NCBI RefSeq assembly: GCF_000429825.1
Contig: NZ_KE386957.1
Coordinates: 70,186-134,185 of the forward strand
Source of the DNA: Cohnella thermotolerans DSM 17683
GTDB taxonomy: Bacteria; Bacillota; Bacilli; Paenibacillales; Paenibacillaceae
Direction of reading: 5' to 3'
Length of the DNA: 64,000 nt
The translations under genes were made by a program, and so were the position numbers. Under the pieces are notes generated by a model that saw nothing but the letters and a program-made list of their open reading frames with translations, was not told the DNA's origin and searched no databases. Below are positions 42,601 through 50,719 of the stretch, in pieces; the first letter of the stretch is position 1; the number at the start of each line of letters is the position of its first letter.

Positions 42601-44728
42601 ACAGCTTGTCGGTAGAGACGCTCTCCGGCGACAGCTTCAAGGAAGTGATCAAATGATCCGTCAGATGGTGCGAGAAAATCGAGCGAACGCCCAGTTGACG
42701 CTCGCCGACGGAGCCGGGCGCCAAAATTTCCGAGGTGACCGATTCGGGCTGAAGCGCGGCGCTGCCCACGGAACCGGGAGCCAGATGGGCCGGCCCGATC
42801 GATCCCGGACGAAGGTGCTTCCCTTCGATCGTCTGCTTCGCGATCGCTTCCCCTTTGACGGACTCTTCGCCGAAATGAATCGGCCTCAAGCTGCCCGACA
42901 CGAGCTTGTCGCTCGTTACGCTGTTCTCGGCCAGATGGGACGTACGAATCGCACCCGCCGCCAGATGGCGAGCCTCCACCGCCCCGTCGGCAAGCTGCGC
43001 GGCCTTCACCGCGCCCGGAGCGATCTGTCCCGTGCCGACCGCGCCACCGGCGATTTGCTTGCGGGTGACCGCTTCGGGCGCGAGCTGCGCCGTATGGACG
43101 ATGCCGTCTTGCAGATGCTCCTGCGTGATCGATTTGTTCGTCAAATGCCGCCCTTCGATCGCGCCTTCGGTCAGATGGCGGCGTTGAATGAGATGATCGG
43201 CCAGTTTATCCGACAGCACGCTTCCCTTGGCCAGATGGCGAGATTGCACGGCTTCGTCGGCCAGTTTGCCCGAGACGACGCTTTGGTCGGCGATTTTCGT
43301 GGACGTGACCGCATGTTCGACCAGATTGATCGTCGCAACCGAACGCTCCGCAAGCTTGGGAGCCGTTACCGAACCGTCAGCCAAATGTCGACTATCGACG
43401 GCCCCTTCGGCCAGATGGCCGCCTTGGACGGCCTCTTGCCGAAGATGTTCCGCCTCGACGGATTCCTTGGCCAGTTTGGAGCCAGACACGGCCCGGTCGG
43501 CCAATTGCTCCGTTCCTACCGCGCTTTGCGCCAGATTGTCGGATTGAACGGCTTGCGGAGCCAGGTGCTTTCCCTGCAGCACTCCGGGCGCGATATGTTC
43601 GGCCCATACCGAGCCATTCTTCAAATGGCGGGAATCGACGGCTCCCGGGGCGATCTTCGCTTCGGTGACCGCCTCGTCCCTGATTTTCGAATAGGTGACG
43701 GCTCCTTCCGCGAGCTTCGAGGTGTCGATCGATTCGTTGGACAGGTTCTCGCTGCGGATCGTGCCGCTGCGGATTTTGTCCGTGGTGACGGATTGGTCTT
43801 TGAGCAGGTCGGAAGTGATAATGGACAAGCTTAAATGCTTGGATTGAATCGAACCTTCGGCGATTTTGTCCGCGCTGATCGTGCGGTCGGCCAGCTTCTC
43901 CGACGTGACGCTGCCATCCTTCAGCTTCTCGCTCGTAATGGACCGGTCGCGGATTTTTTGCCCGGAGATCGAGTTTTTGGTCAGATGCTCGCCTGTAATC
44001 GATTCCGGGGCATACTTGGAAGAAGTGATGGAACCGTCGGCGAGCTTGATCGCGGTCACGGAGAAGTCCGCCAGCGCCTCCGTCGTCACCGCCTCGGCGG
44101 CGAGGTTGTTGGGACCGACGGCGAAAGGGGCCAGCTTGTCGCCTGTGACCGACTCATCCGCCAGATCGTCGGTATACACGATCGGCGCCGGCCGAGCCGG
44201 CATCCGCTTCTCCGCCAGCTTCTGGTGGCGCCAGTTCCGCTGTTCGCGAAGATCCAGCCAGACCGGGTCGTCCGGGACGTTCGTCTCTTCCGCGGAAGAA
44301 TCTTCCGCACGCGGCTCTTCCTTCGTCTGCATCAGTTCCGTCAGCGTTCCGGCCGTCTCGGCGGATTGCCTGTCCGCAGCCTCGACCACCGCCACGATCT
44401 CCTCCACGGCGTCCGCCCGCTCGGCCGCCTTCGGCTCCGCGGCGGTTACGGCTTCCTGAACGCGCTCCGCTTCCCGAAGGGCAGCCTCAAGACTTTGCTT
44501 GGCGGATTCGTCGGGCGCTGCGCTCGCGGCCGGAGGCGGACCGGCGTTGCCCGATCCCCTGGCCGGCGCCGGCTCGGCGACTGCGGTCTCCCCGTGGACG
44601 TTGATCGACTTGGATGTCTGTTTCTGTATATCGTCCAGCCATTTGAGCTCCATTTTGTTCGGATTGTCGACGTAGTACAGCGGCCGGCGCGCATTCTGAT
44701 TTTTTTTGCCTTTGTTGCTTTTTTTCAT
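39653..44728 (-). CDS. Giant decapeptide-repeat protein with lectin-like C-terminus, candidate spore-surface fibre
   Basis: 1691 residues. Residues 1-30 are basic (many Lys) and end M-E-L-K-W-L-D-D-I; 45-150 are Ala/Glu/Pro-rich; about 186-1595 consist of some 140 decapeptides of the form S-V-T-x-x-K-L-A-x-G (variants with R-H-L, E-H-L, S-A-K-L). Short non-repeat breaks occur near the end (F-L-M-L-A-G-K-P and Y-I-A-Q-T-G-K-P). The last 90 residues form a beta-rich domain with F-N-G-S-M-E-S-L-E-L-T-V-T-F and P-Q-G-W-I-Q-W-I-A-V-G, like H-type lectin or WIAG-tail domains. There is no signal peptide. The ATG at 44728 has AAGGAG six bases away. A sigma-K-like promoter precedes it. Such repeats form long beta-solenoid-like rods in phage tail fibres. 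A spore-surface role is inferred. Confidence 0.8.
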   Translation of the reverse strand: MKKSNKGKKNQNARRPLYYVDNPNKMELKWLDDIQKQTSKSINVHGETAVAEPAPARGSGNAGPPPAASAAPDESAKQSLEAALREAERVQEAVTAAEPKAAERADAVEEIVAVVEAADRQSAETAGTLTELMQTKEEPRAEDSSAEETNVPDDPVWLDLREQRNWRHQKLAEKRMPARPAPIVYTDDLADESVTGDKLAPFAVGPNNLAAEAVTTEALADFSVTAIKLADGSITSSKYAPESITGEHLTKNSISGQKIRDRSITSEKLKDGSVTSEKLADRTISADKIAEGSIQSKHLSLSIITSDLLKDQSVTTDKIRSGTIRSENLSNESIDTSKLAEGAVTYSKIRDEAVTEAKIAPGAVDSRHLKNGSVWAEHIAPGVLQGKHLAPQAVQSDNLAQSAVGTEQLADRAVSGSKLAKESVEAEHLRQEAVQGGHLAEGAVDSRHLADGSVTAPKLAERSVATINLVEHAVTSTKIADQSVVSGKLADEAVQSRHLAKGSVLSDKLADHLIQRRHLTEGAIEGRHLTNKSITQEHLQDGIVHTAQLAPEAVTRKQIAGGAVGTGQIAPGAVKAAQLADGAVEARHLAAGAIRTSHLAENSVTSDKLVSGSLRPIHFGEESVKGEAIAKQTIEGKHLRPGSIGPAHLAPGSVGSAALQPESVTSEILAPGSVGERQLGVRSIFSHHLTDHLITSLKLSPESVSTDKLSDMAVTSAKLADKSVTASKLAEGAVGKKALAIGAVSREALDNGTVGSRHLQNGAVQAEHLGEGSVGSAALAEGAVTSDAIRDGAVGQRHLDVEAVGSRHLASQAVLGYHLADECVREIHLSDGSVSYSKLAAGSVGETHLQPGAVTGRHIAAESVDSGHLLPDIVDSGHIREGAVQAVHLGDAIVGEKTLADGAVTSGKLADGSVTLQKLSAGSVGSEHLLLESVSGKHMKPDSIQGFHIRKGAVSISHLAPDMFALAKMAERRIDSERLEPSAVATVHLRDDSVTEDKLAAGSVTEDILANAAVTTTKLADRSVTEQKLRDGSVTEDKLAEGSVTEGKLADGAVAARSILDGGVTSDKLANHAVTAEKLAGGAVTSGALAEGAVTESKLASGSVTEAALAEGAVTGRKLASGAVASGALAEGAVTESKLAGGSVTEAALADGGVTESKLAAGAVTSNALADGSVTEWKLADGSVTETKLADGAITGVKLADGSISGIKLAYGSVTENALAYGSVTGAQLADAAVSEAKLEDGNVTAAKLADGAVAAAKLADGAVTETKLADGSVNTAKLANGAVSTEKLALGAVKENQLEDGSVTVRKLSANVVEFLMLAGKPVTEERLTNGSVSTEKLALLSVGSEQLADGAVTAEKLAEDSVESAHLAAGAVTAEKLSFGSVGASHLLPGAVQSHHLGENTVLTSHLAEGAVKSEQLAEGSVTLQKLSSELVEYIAQTGKPDEATAYAPAPDSITDAHLAAQAVRSHHLGDKVVDNRHLADGSVDGKKLAETSVGTEHLASGAVSAEKLAVHSVSSSHIIDSSVLSKHIGEKAVQSHHLADGSVTGEKLSGQLAEFLADLQNNLAQQREDISQLKPASGIVSGDHLAEGSVAPSHLAFLPVAAAQPDVSLLFGSEPYSFNGSMESLELTVTFEQPFKDMSYVVIAMSDHPSYACFLKRRSAGEAVLEVVRTRFAPEPQGWIQWIAVGKR
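41280..41519 (-). repeat. Recent 120-bp tandem duplication inside the giant repeat gene
   Basis: 41280-41399 and 41400-41519 are nearly identical and exactly 120 bases apart, that is 40 residues or four decapeptides. Elsewhere in the gene neighbouring units differ much more, so this copy is young. Confidence 0.8.
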
Positions 44729-44760
44729 GTCCATCTCCTTCCCCAGCGTGAAGTCTAACG

Positions 44761-44788
44761 TATCATATGCATTCACCCTTGGGCGCGT
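44761..44788 (-). promoter_or_regulatory. Sigma-K-like promoter of the giant repeat gene
   Basis: Minus strand AC, 17 bases, CATATGATA, 33 bases before the ATG. Both elements and the spacing are the same as in front of gerE. Late mother-cell expression is therefore likely. Confidence 0.55.
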
Positions 44789-44818
44789 CACGAGAAATGG
44801 ACCGGGTAAAAATAACGG

Positions 44819-44847
44819 TTTACATTTCAAAGCTGCGGGAGTATATT
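44819..44847 (+). promoter_or_regulatory. Promoter of mntH
   Basis: TTTACA, 17 bases, TATATT. Transcription would start around 44855, just before the MntR-like box. Confidence 0.6.
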
Positions 44848-44863
44848 ATAACCAACAAGAATT

Positions 44864-44880
44864 TTTGCCCTAAGGAAACT
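44864..44880 (+). promoter_or_regulatory. MntR box before mntH
   Basis: TTTGCCCTAAGGAAACT is one base different from the operator I remember for Bacillus mntH (TTTGCCTTAAGGAAACT). Manganese-bound MntR would block the promoter directly upstream. Confidence 0.75.
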
Positions 44881-44945
44881 TTATGTCATAGACGCCACAA
44901 ACATTGCCTTGAACAACTTTGAAACACTTAAAGAGGTGAACACCT

Positions 44946-46298
44946 ATGCAAGAGGAATATGTCGTTTCGCCTTCGAAGACGTCCCGCGGCTGGCGCAGGA
45001 ACGCGAATCAGCCGTCGCTCCCCGAAGTGCACCGCTCGCTGAAAATTCCGAAGAGCGGCTCCGGCTTCCGGAAGTTTCTCGCCTTCGTCGGCCCCGGCTA
45101 CCTGGTCGCCGTCGGCTACATGGACCCGGGCAACTGGGCGACCGACCTGGCGGGCGGCTCCCAGTTCGGGTACACGCTGCTCTCGGTCATCCTGCTGTCC
45201 AACCTGATGGCCATCGTGCTCCAGGGGCTGGCCGGCAAGCTCGGCATCGTCACCGGCCGCGATCTGGCGCAGGCGTGCCGGGACCATTACAGCAAGCCGG
45301 TATCCTTCGGACTTTGGATTCTGTGCGAGCTTGCGATCGCCGCCTGCGACCTGGCGGAAGTGATCGGCGCCGCCATCGCACTCAATCTGCTGTTCGGCAT
45401 TCCGTTGCTGTACGGCGTCATTCTGACCGCTTTCGACGTGCTTCTTATTCTTTTCCTGCAGAACAAAGGGTTTCGGTATCTGGAAGCCTTCGTCATCGCT
45501 CTTATCGCCATTATCGGGATTTGCTTCGCCGCAGAGTTGATTCTGTCGCAACCGGCCGTCGGAGACATGCTTAAAGGGTTTATCCCCACTTCGAGCATCG
45601 TCACCGATTCCTCCAAGCTGTATATCGCGATCGGCATATTGGGCGCCACGGTGATGCCGCACAACCTGTATTTGCACTCGTCCATCGTCCAGACCCGCCA
45701 ATTCGAGCAAACGCCGCTCGGCAAGCGGCAGGCGATCAAATACGCCACCTGGGACTCGACGATCGCGCTGTTCTTCGCCCTGTTCATCAACGCGGCGATT
45801 CTGGTCATCGCCGGCGCCGCCTTCCATACGACCGGACATACCGAAGTCGCGGACATCGGCGAGGCGTACCATCTGCTCGCGCCGCTGCTCGGCACGACGA
45901 TGGCGTCCATCATGTTCGGCGTCGCGCTGCTGGCGTCGGGGCAAAATTCCACGCTGACCGGCACGCTCGCGGGGCAGATCGTGATGGAAGGCTTCCTGAA
46001 CTTCCGGATGCCCGCCTGGCTCCGCAGGCTTGTCACCCGGCTGATCGCGATTATCCCGGCCGTCATCGTCACCGCGTTATACGGCGAGAAAGGAACGACC
46101 GACCTGCTCATTCTGAGCCAAGTCATTCTGTCCATGCAGCTGTCGTTCGCGGTCGTGCCGCTCGTGCAGTTCACGTCCAGCAAGAAGAAAATGGGCGAGT
46201 TCGTCAACCGCCCGTGGCTGAAAATTACGGCATGGGTCATCACGGCGGTCATCGTCGTGCTGAACGCTTACTTGCTCTACTCGACGTTCTTCGGGTGA
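44946..46298 (+). CDS. mntH: Nramp-family manganese transporter
   Basis: 450 residues with about eleven membrane segments. The metal-binding D-P-G-N-W in helix 1 (about residue 60) and M-P-H-N-L-Y-L-H-S in helix 6 (about 239-247) mark the Nramp family of proton-coupled Mn(II)/Fe(II) importers. The N-terminal 40 residues are hydrophilic. AGAGGTG lies seven bases before the ATG. An MntR-like operator and a promoter lie directly upstream, which supports manganese rather than iron as substrate. Confidence 0.94.
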   Translation: MQEEYVVSPSKTSRGWRRNANQPSLPEVHRSLKIPKSGSGFRKFLAFVGPGYLVAVGYMDPGNWATDLAGGSQFGYTLLSVILLSNLMAIVLQGLAGKLGIVTGRDLAQACRDHYSKPVSFGLWILCELAIAACDLAEVIGAAIALNLLFGIPLLYGVILTAFDVLLILFLQNKGFRYLEAFVIALIAIIGICFAAELILSQPAVGDMLKGFIPTSSIVTDSSKLYIAIGILGATVMPHNLYLHSSIVQTRQFEQTPLGKRQAIKYATWDSTIALFFALFINAAILVIAGAAFHTTGHTEVADIGEAYHLLAPLLGTTMASIMFGVALLASGQNSTLTGTLAGQIVMEGFLNFRMPAWLRRLVTRLIAIIPAVIVTALYGEKGTTDLLILSQVILSMQLSFAVVPLVQFTSSKKKMGEFVNRPWLKITAWVITAVIVVLNAYLLYSTFFG

Positions 46299-46305
46299 GA
46301 ACAGC

Positions 46306-46345
46306 AACGCCCCGCTCCCTGTCAAGGGCAGCGGGGCGTTTTGTT
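46306..46345. terminator. Bidirectional terminator between mntH and the sugar operon
   Basis: AACGCCCCGCTCCCT pairs with AGGGCAGCGGGGCGTT, followed by TTGTTTTC on the plus strand. It ends mntH and, on the other strand, the DUF5695-like gene. Confidence 0.85.
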
Positions 46346-46348
46346 TTC

Positions 46349-48772
46349 TCACTTCCGTTCGATCTCCGCCGCTGGCGCGAACCGCCCTTCGGCGAAGCGG
46401 ACCGTTCGGCCGTCCGCGCCTTCCGGCACCTCGTACACGACGCCGGCTTCGAGGAACAGATAGCGCTTCGGGTAAGGCGCGTAGCTGGTCACCACCCAGT
46501 CCTCTCCGTCCCGTTCAAGGTAACCGTTCAGGCAATGCAGCTTGCCCTCCTTCGTGTACAGCACCGTTTTCGTGCCGTAACCGAGCAAATAAGCCGCCAG
46601 TTCCTCCCCCATATCCCAATCGTCCCCGGACGCGTTGGAGAACAGCCGGGAGAACAGCTCATCCTCTTCGTCGTAGAAGACGGACTGGCCGAAGCGGTTG
46701 CGGGACAACGCCGGCTTGTTCAGGTTCGGCGCCGCCACCCCGAACGTCGACGCCGCCTCGCCCGGCGCCAGACGCTTGGCCGTCGATTTGACGTTCCAAT
46801 CGTAGCAGGCGAAGACGGCCATCGTGGCGCGATAGGAAGCTTCCGCGTATTCCGGGTCGCGCAAATGCTCGTAAGCGGATAGAGCGGCGGCCGCGACAAG
46901 GCCTCCCCAGAGGGAGTGAATCATATAAGCGAGCGCTTCCCACCACCGGTCCGGATTTTGCGAACGATAGTCGTTGCTGAACCCGATGTTGGCCAGCAGC
47001 AGCTCCCCGTATTTCGCCGCCCGGGCGGTCTCCCCCGTCAAGCAGAGCGCTTGGCACGTCGGGCCGAAGCCGGCGTTGTCGAAATAATGCTCCGTAATGG
47101 CTCCTTGGTACCCGTCGCTTTGTTCGGCAATCTCCCGGGCGAACTCCAGCCATAATTCGTTCAGCGTATCGTACAGCTCCGCCATCCCGGCTTCCCGCAA
47201 ATCGCGCAGCAAATCGGCCACGTAAAGAATAAACACCCCGTTGAGCCGGGTTTCGTTGCGCTCTCTCTGCGATTCGTGGAGATTCGGGTCCAGGCGGACG
47301 ATCAGCACTTCCGCGGCCCAGCGCAAGTAACGTTCCGGCTTGCCGAGCCGCAGGCACGATTCCGGACAGCGGGACAGCAAATAAAACACGTGAGCGATGT
47401 AATCGAGGTCAAAAATGCGGTAGAAGCTCCCGTACACGCGGCGCGGACGGCGGAAGTCGCCTTCCTCGAACCAGTGCCGGCGAATGTCGTGAACGGCGCA
47501 AAGCTCCGCTTTGCCGATCTGGTCGGGATTCGGCTTCGTGAGCAAGTTTTTCTGCAGGATAAAAGCGACTTTGCCGAGCGATTCTCCCTGGTTGGATAAA
47601 GGAAGGAACGCATAAGGGCGCGGACTGCCTTCCGGACCGGCGAACCGGTTGCCGCACAGCCATTCGGCCCGCCGCTCCAGCACGACGTCGATCGACTCGA
47701 GCACGTTCCAGACGAGCGTATCGATGCGCCCGTCCCCGAAGCGGGCGACCAGCTTGCGTTCGCCCGGCTCGCCGGGGAAGACGGCCGCCCGGAAGCTGCC
47801 GTCCGCTTCCCTGCCAAACGAGCCGGTGATGTCCTCGGCGAGCAGTTGCCCGTTCGGCTGCATCGACAGAAGCTCGACACGCTCGGGCGGAACGCCGTCC
47901 TTCGTCGTCACCGACGCCTCGAAGCGCCCGCCTCTTGCCACAACCGGCGTGAAGCTCCAGCGCGGATGGCCGAACTTCAGTCCTTGCGAATAGAAATCGT
48001 CGCGGCTGCTTACAGGCGCAAACCGGAATTCCCATTCGGCCTTCGCGCCGGGCTCCAGAATCAGCGCTTCGTAATCGCCGTTATAGATCCAATCGGCGGA
48101 ACCCGCGTCCCCGCAGGACGATCCGTCGTCCGTCAAGTAGAGTCGGTGGAAGACGATCCCGTCCAGCGATGGCGACACCTGTTCCAGGAAGCGGTTCTCG
48201 TAACGGCAATACGATCCCAGCGTCGCAACGCGCCCTCTCGTCCCGTACACGCCCAAATGAGGCCCTTCGTTGCTGCGGCGCATCGCCGCGAACTTCGGAA
48301 AATCGCCTCCGATATGGGGGAACAACGCGCAGGAGTGGTTCATGTTGCGCAGAACGTCTTTGTCCCGGAACATAACGTAAGCCAGCGAGAACCAGATCGA
48401 GAAGGAGGTGATCGACGCCGTCTCCTCCCCCTCGTTGCGCAGCGCGACGCTCCAGATGAGCTCCCCGCCGTCCGCGGAGAGAGCGTACGTCTGTTCCGAC
48501 GCCACCCGGCCGAAAGAATGCCGCACGACGGCCGACCTGTCTCCCGTCCGGATGACGCTCGGCTCGCCCTCCCCGGCTCCTGCCTCTCGTCCGCCGATGG
48601 CGAGCGAGGGCGCTCCGAATCTTTTCTCCGCATCGGGATAACCCATTTCCGCCAAAAGTCCCGGGGAGATGACCCAATTCATGCCGTGCGGGTCCCCTCC
48701 GAGCCGCAGCGAGTCTAACGTTCCGCTATCCGACAGCTCCAGCGAAAACGTATCGTTCTCCAGTCGCAGCAT
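46349..48772 (-). CDS. Large cytoplasmic protein, DUF5695-like, probable carbohydrate-active enzyme
   Basis: 807 residues, no signal peptide or membrane segment. The N-terminal third (about 1-280) is beta-rich, like the supersandwich domain of glycoside hydrolases and phosphorylases (S-L-E-L-S-D-S-G-T-L-D-S-L-R). The C-terminal half is helical with the repeated W/Y-rich pattern of an (alpha/alpha)6 barrel: G-S-F-Y-R-I-F-D-L-D-Y-I-A-H, D-P-N-L-H-E-S-Q, G-F-G-P-T-C-Q, R-W-W-E-A-L-A-Y-M-I-H-S. I recall this architecture as DUF5695. GGAGGAG lies five bases before the ATG. It is the last gene of the LacI-controlled sugar uptake operon and probably acts on the imported saccharide. The reaction is unknown. 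Confidence 0.7.
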   Translation of the reverse strand: MLRLENDTFSLELSDSGTLDSLRLGGDPHGMNWVISPGLLAEMGYPDAEKRFGAPSLAIGGREAGAGEGEPSVIRTGDRSAVVRHSFGRVASEQTYALSADGGELIWSVALRNEGEETASITSFSIWFSLAYVMFRDKDVLRNMNHSCALFPHIGGDFPKFAAMRRSNEGPHLGVYGTRGRVATLGSYCRYENRFLEQVSPSLDGIVFHRLYLTDDGSSCGDAGSADWIYNGDYEALILEPGAKAEWEFRFAPVSSRDDFYSQGLKFGHPRWSFTPVVARGGRFEASVTTKDGVPPERVELLSMQPNGQLLAEDITGSFGREADGSFRAAVFPGEPGERKLVARFGDGRIDTLVWNVLESIDVVLERRAEWLCGNRFAGPEGSPRPYAFLPLSNQGESLGKVAFILQKNLLTKPNPDQIGKAELCAVHDIRRHWFEEGDFRRPRRVYGSFYRIFDLDYIAHVFYLLSRCPESCLRLGKPERYLRWAAEVLIVRLDPNLHESQRERNETRLNGVFILYVADLLRDLREAGMAELYDTLNELWLEFAREIAEQSDGYQGAITEHYFDNAGFGPTCQALCLTGETARAAKYGELLLANIGFSNDYRSQNPDRWWEALAYMIHSLWGGLVAAAALSAYEHLRDPEYAEASYRATMAVFACYDWNVKSTAKRLAPGEAASTFGVAAPNLNKPALSRNRFGQSVFYDEEDELFSRLFSNASGDDWDMGEELAAYLLGYGTKTVLYTKEGKLHCLNGYLERDGEDWVVTSYAPYPKRYLFLEAGVVYEVPEGADGRTVRFAEGRFAPAAEIERK

Positions 48773-48868
48773 CGTTTCTCCTCCAATCGGCGCTAACCGC
48801 TTCGCCGCGGCGGCGCACCGGCCGCGCACATCGCTTGCCGCGCCGTTCTCTTTTTTTACCAATCCATG

Positions 48869-49705
48869 TCACTTCTTCACGCCGCTCATCGAGATGCCTC
48901 CGAGCACCGCGTCCTGCGCGAAGTAGAACAGAACTAGCGGGAGCGCGACGGACACGCTGGAGACGGCCATCAGCTTCTCGTATTCGATGTTGTACGCGTT
49001 CTTGAACAGGTTGATGCCGAGCGACAGCGTATATTTCGACTGGTCGTTGATGAAGATCAGCGGCGTCAGAAACTCGTTCCATACCCAGACGAAGTGGAAC
49101 ATGCAAATGACGACGACGATCGGCATGCACAGCGGCAAAATGATGCGCCAGTATACCTGCCACCGGTTGCAGCCGTCGATGCCCGCCGCTTCGTCCAGAT
49201 CGAACGGAATGCCCATGATGTACTGCCGCGCCAGAAAGATGAAGAAGGCGGAGCCGAACATGCCGGGCAGCATCATCGGCCACAGCGTATTGATGAGCCC
49301 CAGGGCGTTGTATTCGATGTAAAGAGGAATCGCCGTCACGTCCCACGGGATGACCATCGTCCCGATGACGAGCAAGAACATCGCGCCGCGCCCCGCGAAC
49401 CGGATGCGGGCGAAGCCGAAGGCGGTCAGCGTGGAGGAAAACACGGCGAACGGCGTCGAGACGAGAACGACCAGCAGCGTGTTCAGGAAAAACCGGGTGA
49501 ACGGCTGCGCGGTCCAGGCGTCCTTGAAGTTGTTCCATTGAAAATGAGCCGGAATCAGGTTCGGTTCGGGCGTGAAAATAGCGTCCGGCGCCTTCAGCGC
49601 GGTCGACAGCATCCAGGCGATCGGGTAGAGGAAGGCGATCGTTCCGAGCGCGAGCAGAGCGTAAACGAGAATTTGCCGGCTTAAGTTTTTGAAGGCTGGC
49701 GTCAT
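48869..49705 (-). CDS. Sugar ABC transporter permease, MalG type
   Basis: 278 residues, six membrane helices, the size of MalG/UgpE-like permeases. The EAA loop D-E-A-A-G-I-D-G-C-N-R-W-Q, followed by I-I-L-P-L-C-M-P (about 190-215), contacts the ATPase. The start overlaps the stop of the upstream permease gene by four bases (ATGA), so the two are translationally coupled. Part of a carbohydrate importer (CUT1 type). Confidence 0.93.
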   Translation of the reverse strand: MTPAFKNLSRQILVYALLALGTIAFLYPIAWMLSTALKAPDAIFTPEPNLIPAHFQWNNFKDAWTAQPFTRFFLNTLLVVLVSTPFAVFSSTLTAFGFARIRFAGRGAMFLLVIGTMVIPWDVTAIPLYIEYNALGLINTLWPMMLPGMFGSAFFIFLARQYIMGIPFDLDEAAGIDGCNRWQVYWRIILPLCMPIVVVICMFHFVWVWNEFLTPLIFINDQSKYTLSLGINLFKNAYNIEYEKLMAVSSVSVALPLVLFYFAQDAVLGGISMSGVKK

Positions 49706-50643
49706 CTTTTGCCACTCCCATCCGCTTCGTAGTGCACCCAGTACCGGGAAGAAAACATAATGGCGCCGGTCAGCAAAATAATGAGGACGAACATCACCCA
49801 GGCCATGGCGGACGAATACCCCATCTCGAAATGGGTGAACGCGCTCCGGTAGACGTGGAACGAATAGAAGTACGTCTCGTTCGCCGGACCGCCGCCGGTC
49901 AGCACGTAAGCGACGACGACGGTTTGAAACGCCGAGATCAGGCTCGTGATGACGTTAAAAAGGATGGTCGGCGTGATCAAGGGAAGCGTCACGTTGAAAA
50001 ACTTGCGAAGCGGACCGGCTCCGTCGATGGACGCGGCTTCGTAATATTCCGAGGAGACGCCCTTCAAGGCCGACAAATACAGCACCATCGGCGATCCTAC
50101 GCCCCACAGCGCAATGATCACCAGGGAGAAGAGCGCGATGTGCGGATCGGTCAGCCAATGCACGCGCGGGAGCCCGACGAGCTGCAGCGCGTAGTTGATC
50201 GGGCCGAAATCCTCGTTGTACAGCCAGGACCAAATCAAGGCCAGCGTTACCCCTTGAATGAGGGACGGCATGTAAAATACGGCGCGAAACAGCTTGATGC
50301 CGAACGTGGCCCTGTTCAGCAGCAGCGCGATCAGAATGGCCAGAACGACCTGCAGCGGAACGACAAGGAAAACGTACTTGATCGTGATCCATAACGATTT
50401 GAAATAGAAAGGGTCGGACGTAAACATGCGGACGTAGTTGCCCGAGCCGATAAATTTCGCTTTGCCGATCATGTTCCATTCCGTAAAGCTGACGATGAGC
50501 GAGAAGGCCATCGGTCCCAGCATCAGCGCGACGAAGCCGATCAGCCATGGAGAGATGAACAGCCAGCCCGCGCGGTTATCGCGGCGGCGGCGCCTCCGCT
50601 CCGCCAGCCAACCTTGCGGGCGGGCCGCGGTTTGATTTGCCAT
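49702..50643 (-). CDS. Sugar ABC transporter permease, MalF/UgpA type
   Basis: 313 residues, six membrane helices after a basic cytoplasmic N-terminus (R-R-R-R-R-D-N-R). The EAA loop is Y-Y-E-A-A-S-I-D-G-A-G-P-L followed by V-T-L-P-L-I-T-P (about 205-230). AAAAGGGG precedes the ATG. It pairs with the MalG-type permease encoded directly after it. No ATPase gene lies in the cluster, so the transporter probably uses a shared MsmX-like ATPase encoded elsewhere. Confidence 0.93.
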   Translation of the reverse strand: MANQTAARPQGWLAERRRRRRDNRAGWLFISPWLIGFVALMLGPMAFSLIVSFTEWNMIGKAKFIGSGNYVRMFTSDPFYFKSLWITIKYVFLVVPLQVVLAILIALLLNRATFGIKLFRAVFYMPSLIQGVTLALIWSWLYNEDFGPINYALQLVGLPRVHWLTDPHIALFSLVIIALWGVGSPMVLYLSALKGVSSEYYEAASIDGAGPLRKFFNVTLPLITPTILFNVITSLISAFQTVVVAYVLTGGGPANETYFYSFHVYRSAFTHFEMGYSSAMAWVMFVLIILLTGAIMFSSRYWVHYEADGSGKR

Positions 50644-50670
50644 GGGTATGCAACCCCTTTTCTGCCTGGA

Positions 50671-50700
50671 AAATAAATCGGGGAGACGAACGCCTCCCCG
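50671..50700 (-). terminator. Intercistronic hairpin between binding protein and permease genes
   Basis: CGGGGAG and CTCCCCG pair around a short loop; the minus strand continues ATTTATTTT. It likely lets through only part of the transcripts, or protects the 3' end, so that the binding protein is made in excess over the permeases. Confidence 0.6.
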
Positions 50701-50719
50701 AACGTTGCCTGACTCGTCC

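Noticed and set aside
40475-43834. A 1119-codon open frame on the plus strand opposite the giant repeat gene
   Set aside because: It arises because the decapeptide code is repetitive and GC-rich, so the antisense strand has few stops. It has no ribosome binding site and an unnatural Arg/Gln-rich composition.
39980-44200. Regular 30-base DNA periodicity that resembles a CRISPR array
   Set aside because: The period equals one decapeptide, units are degenerate at third codon positions, and there are no unique spacers or cas genes. It is a coding repeat.
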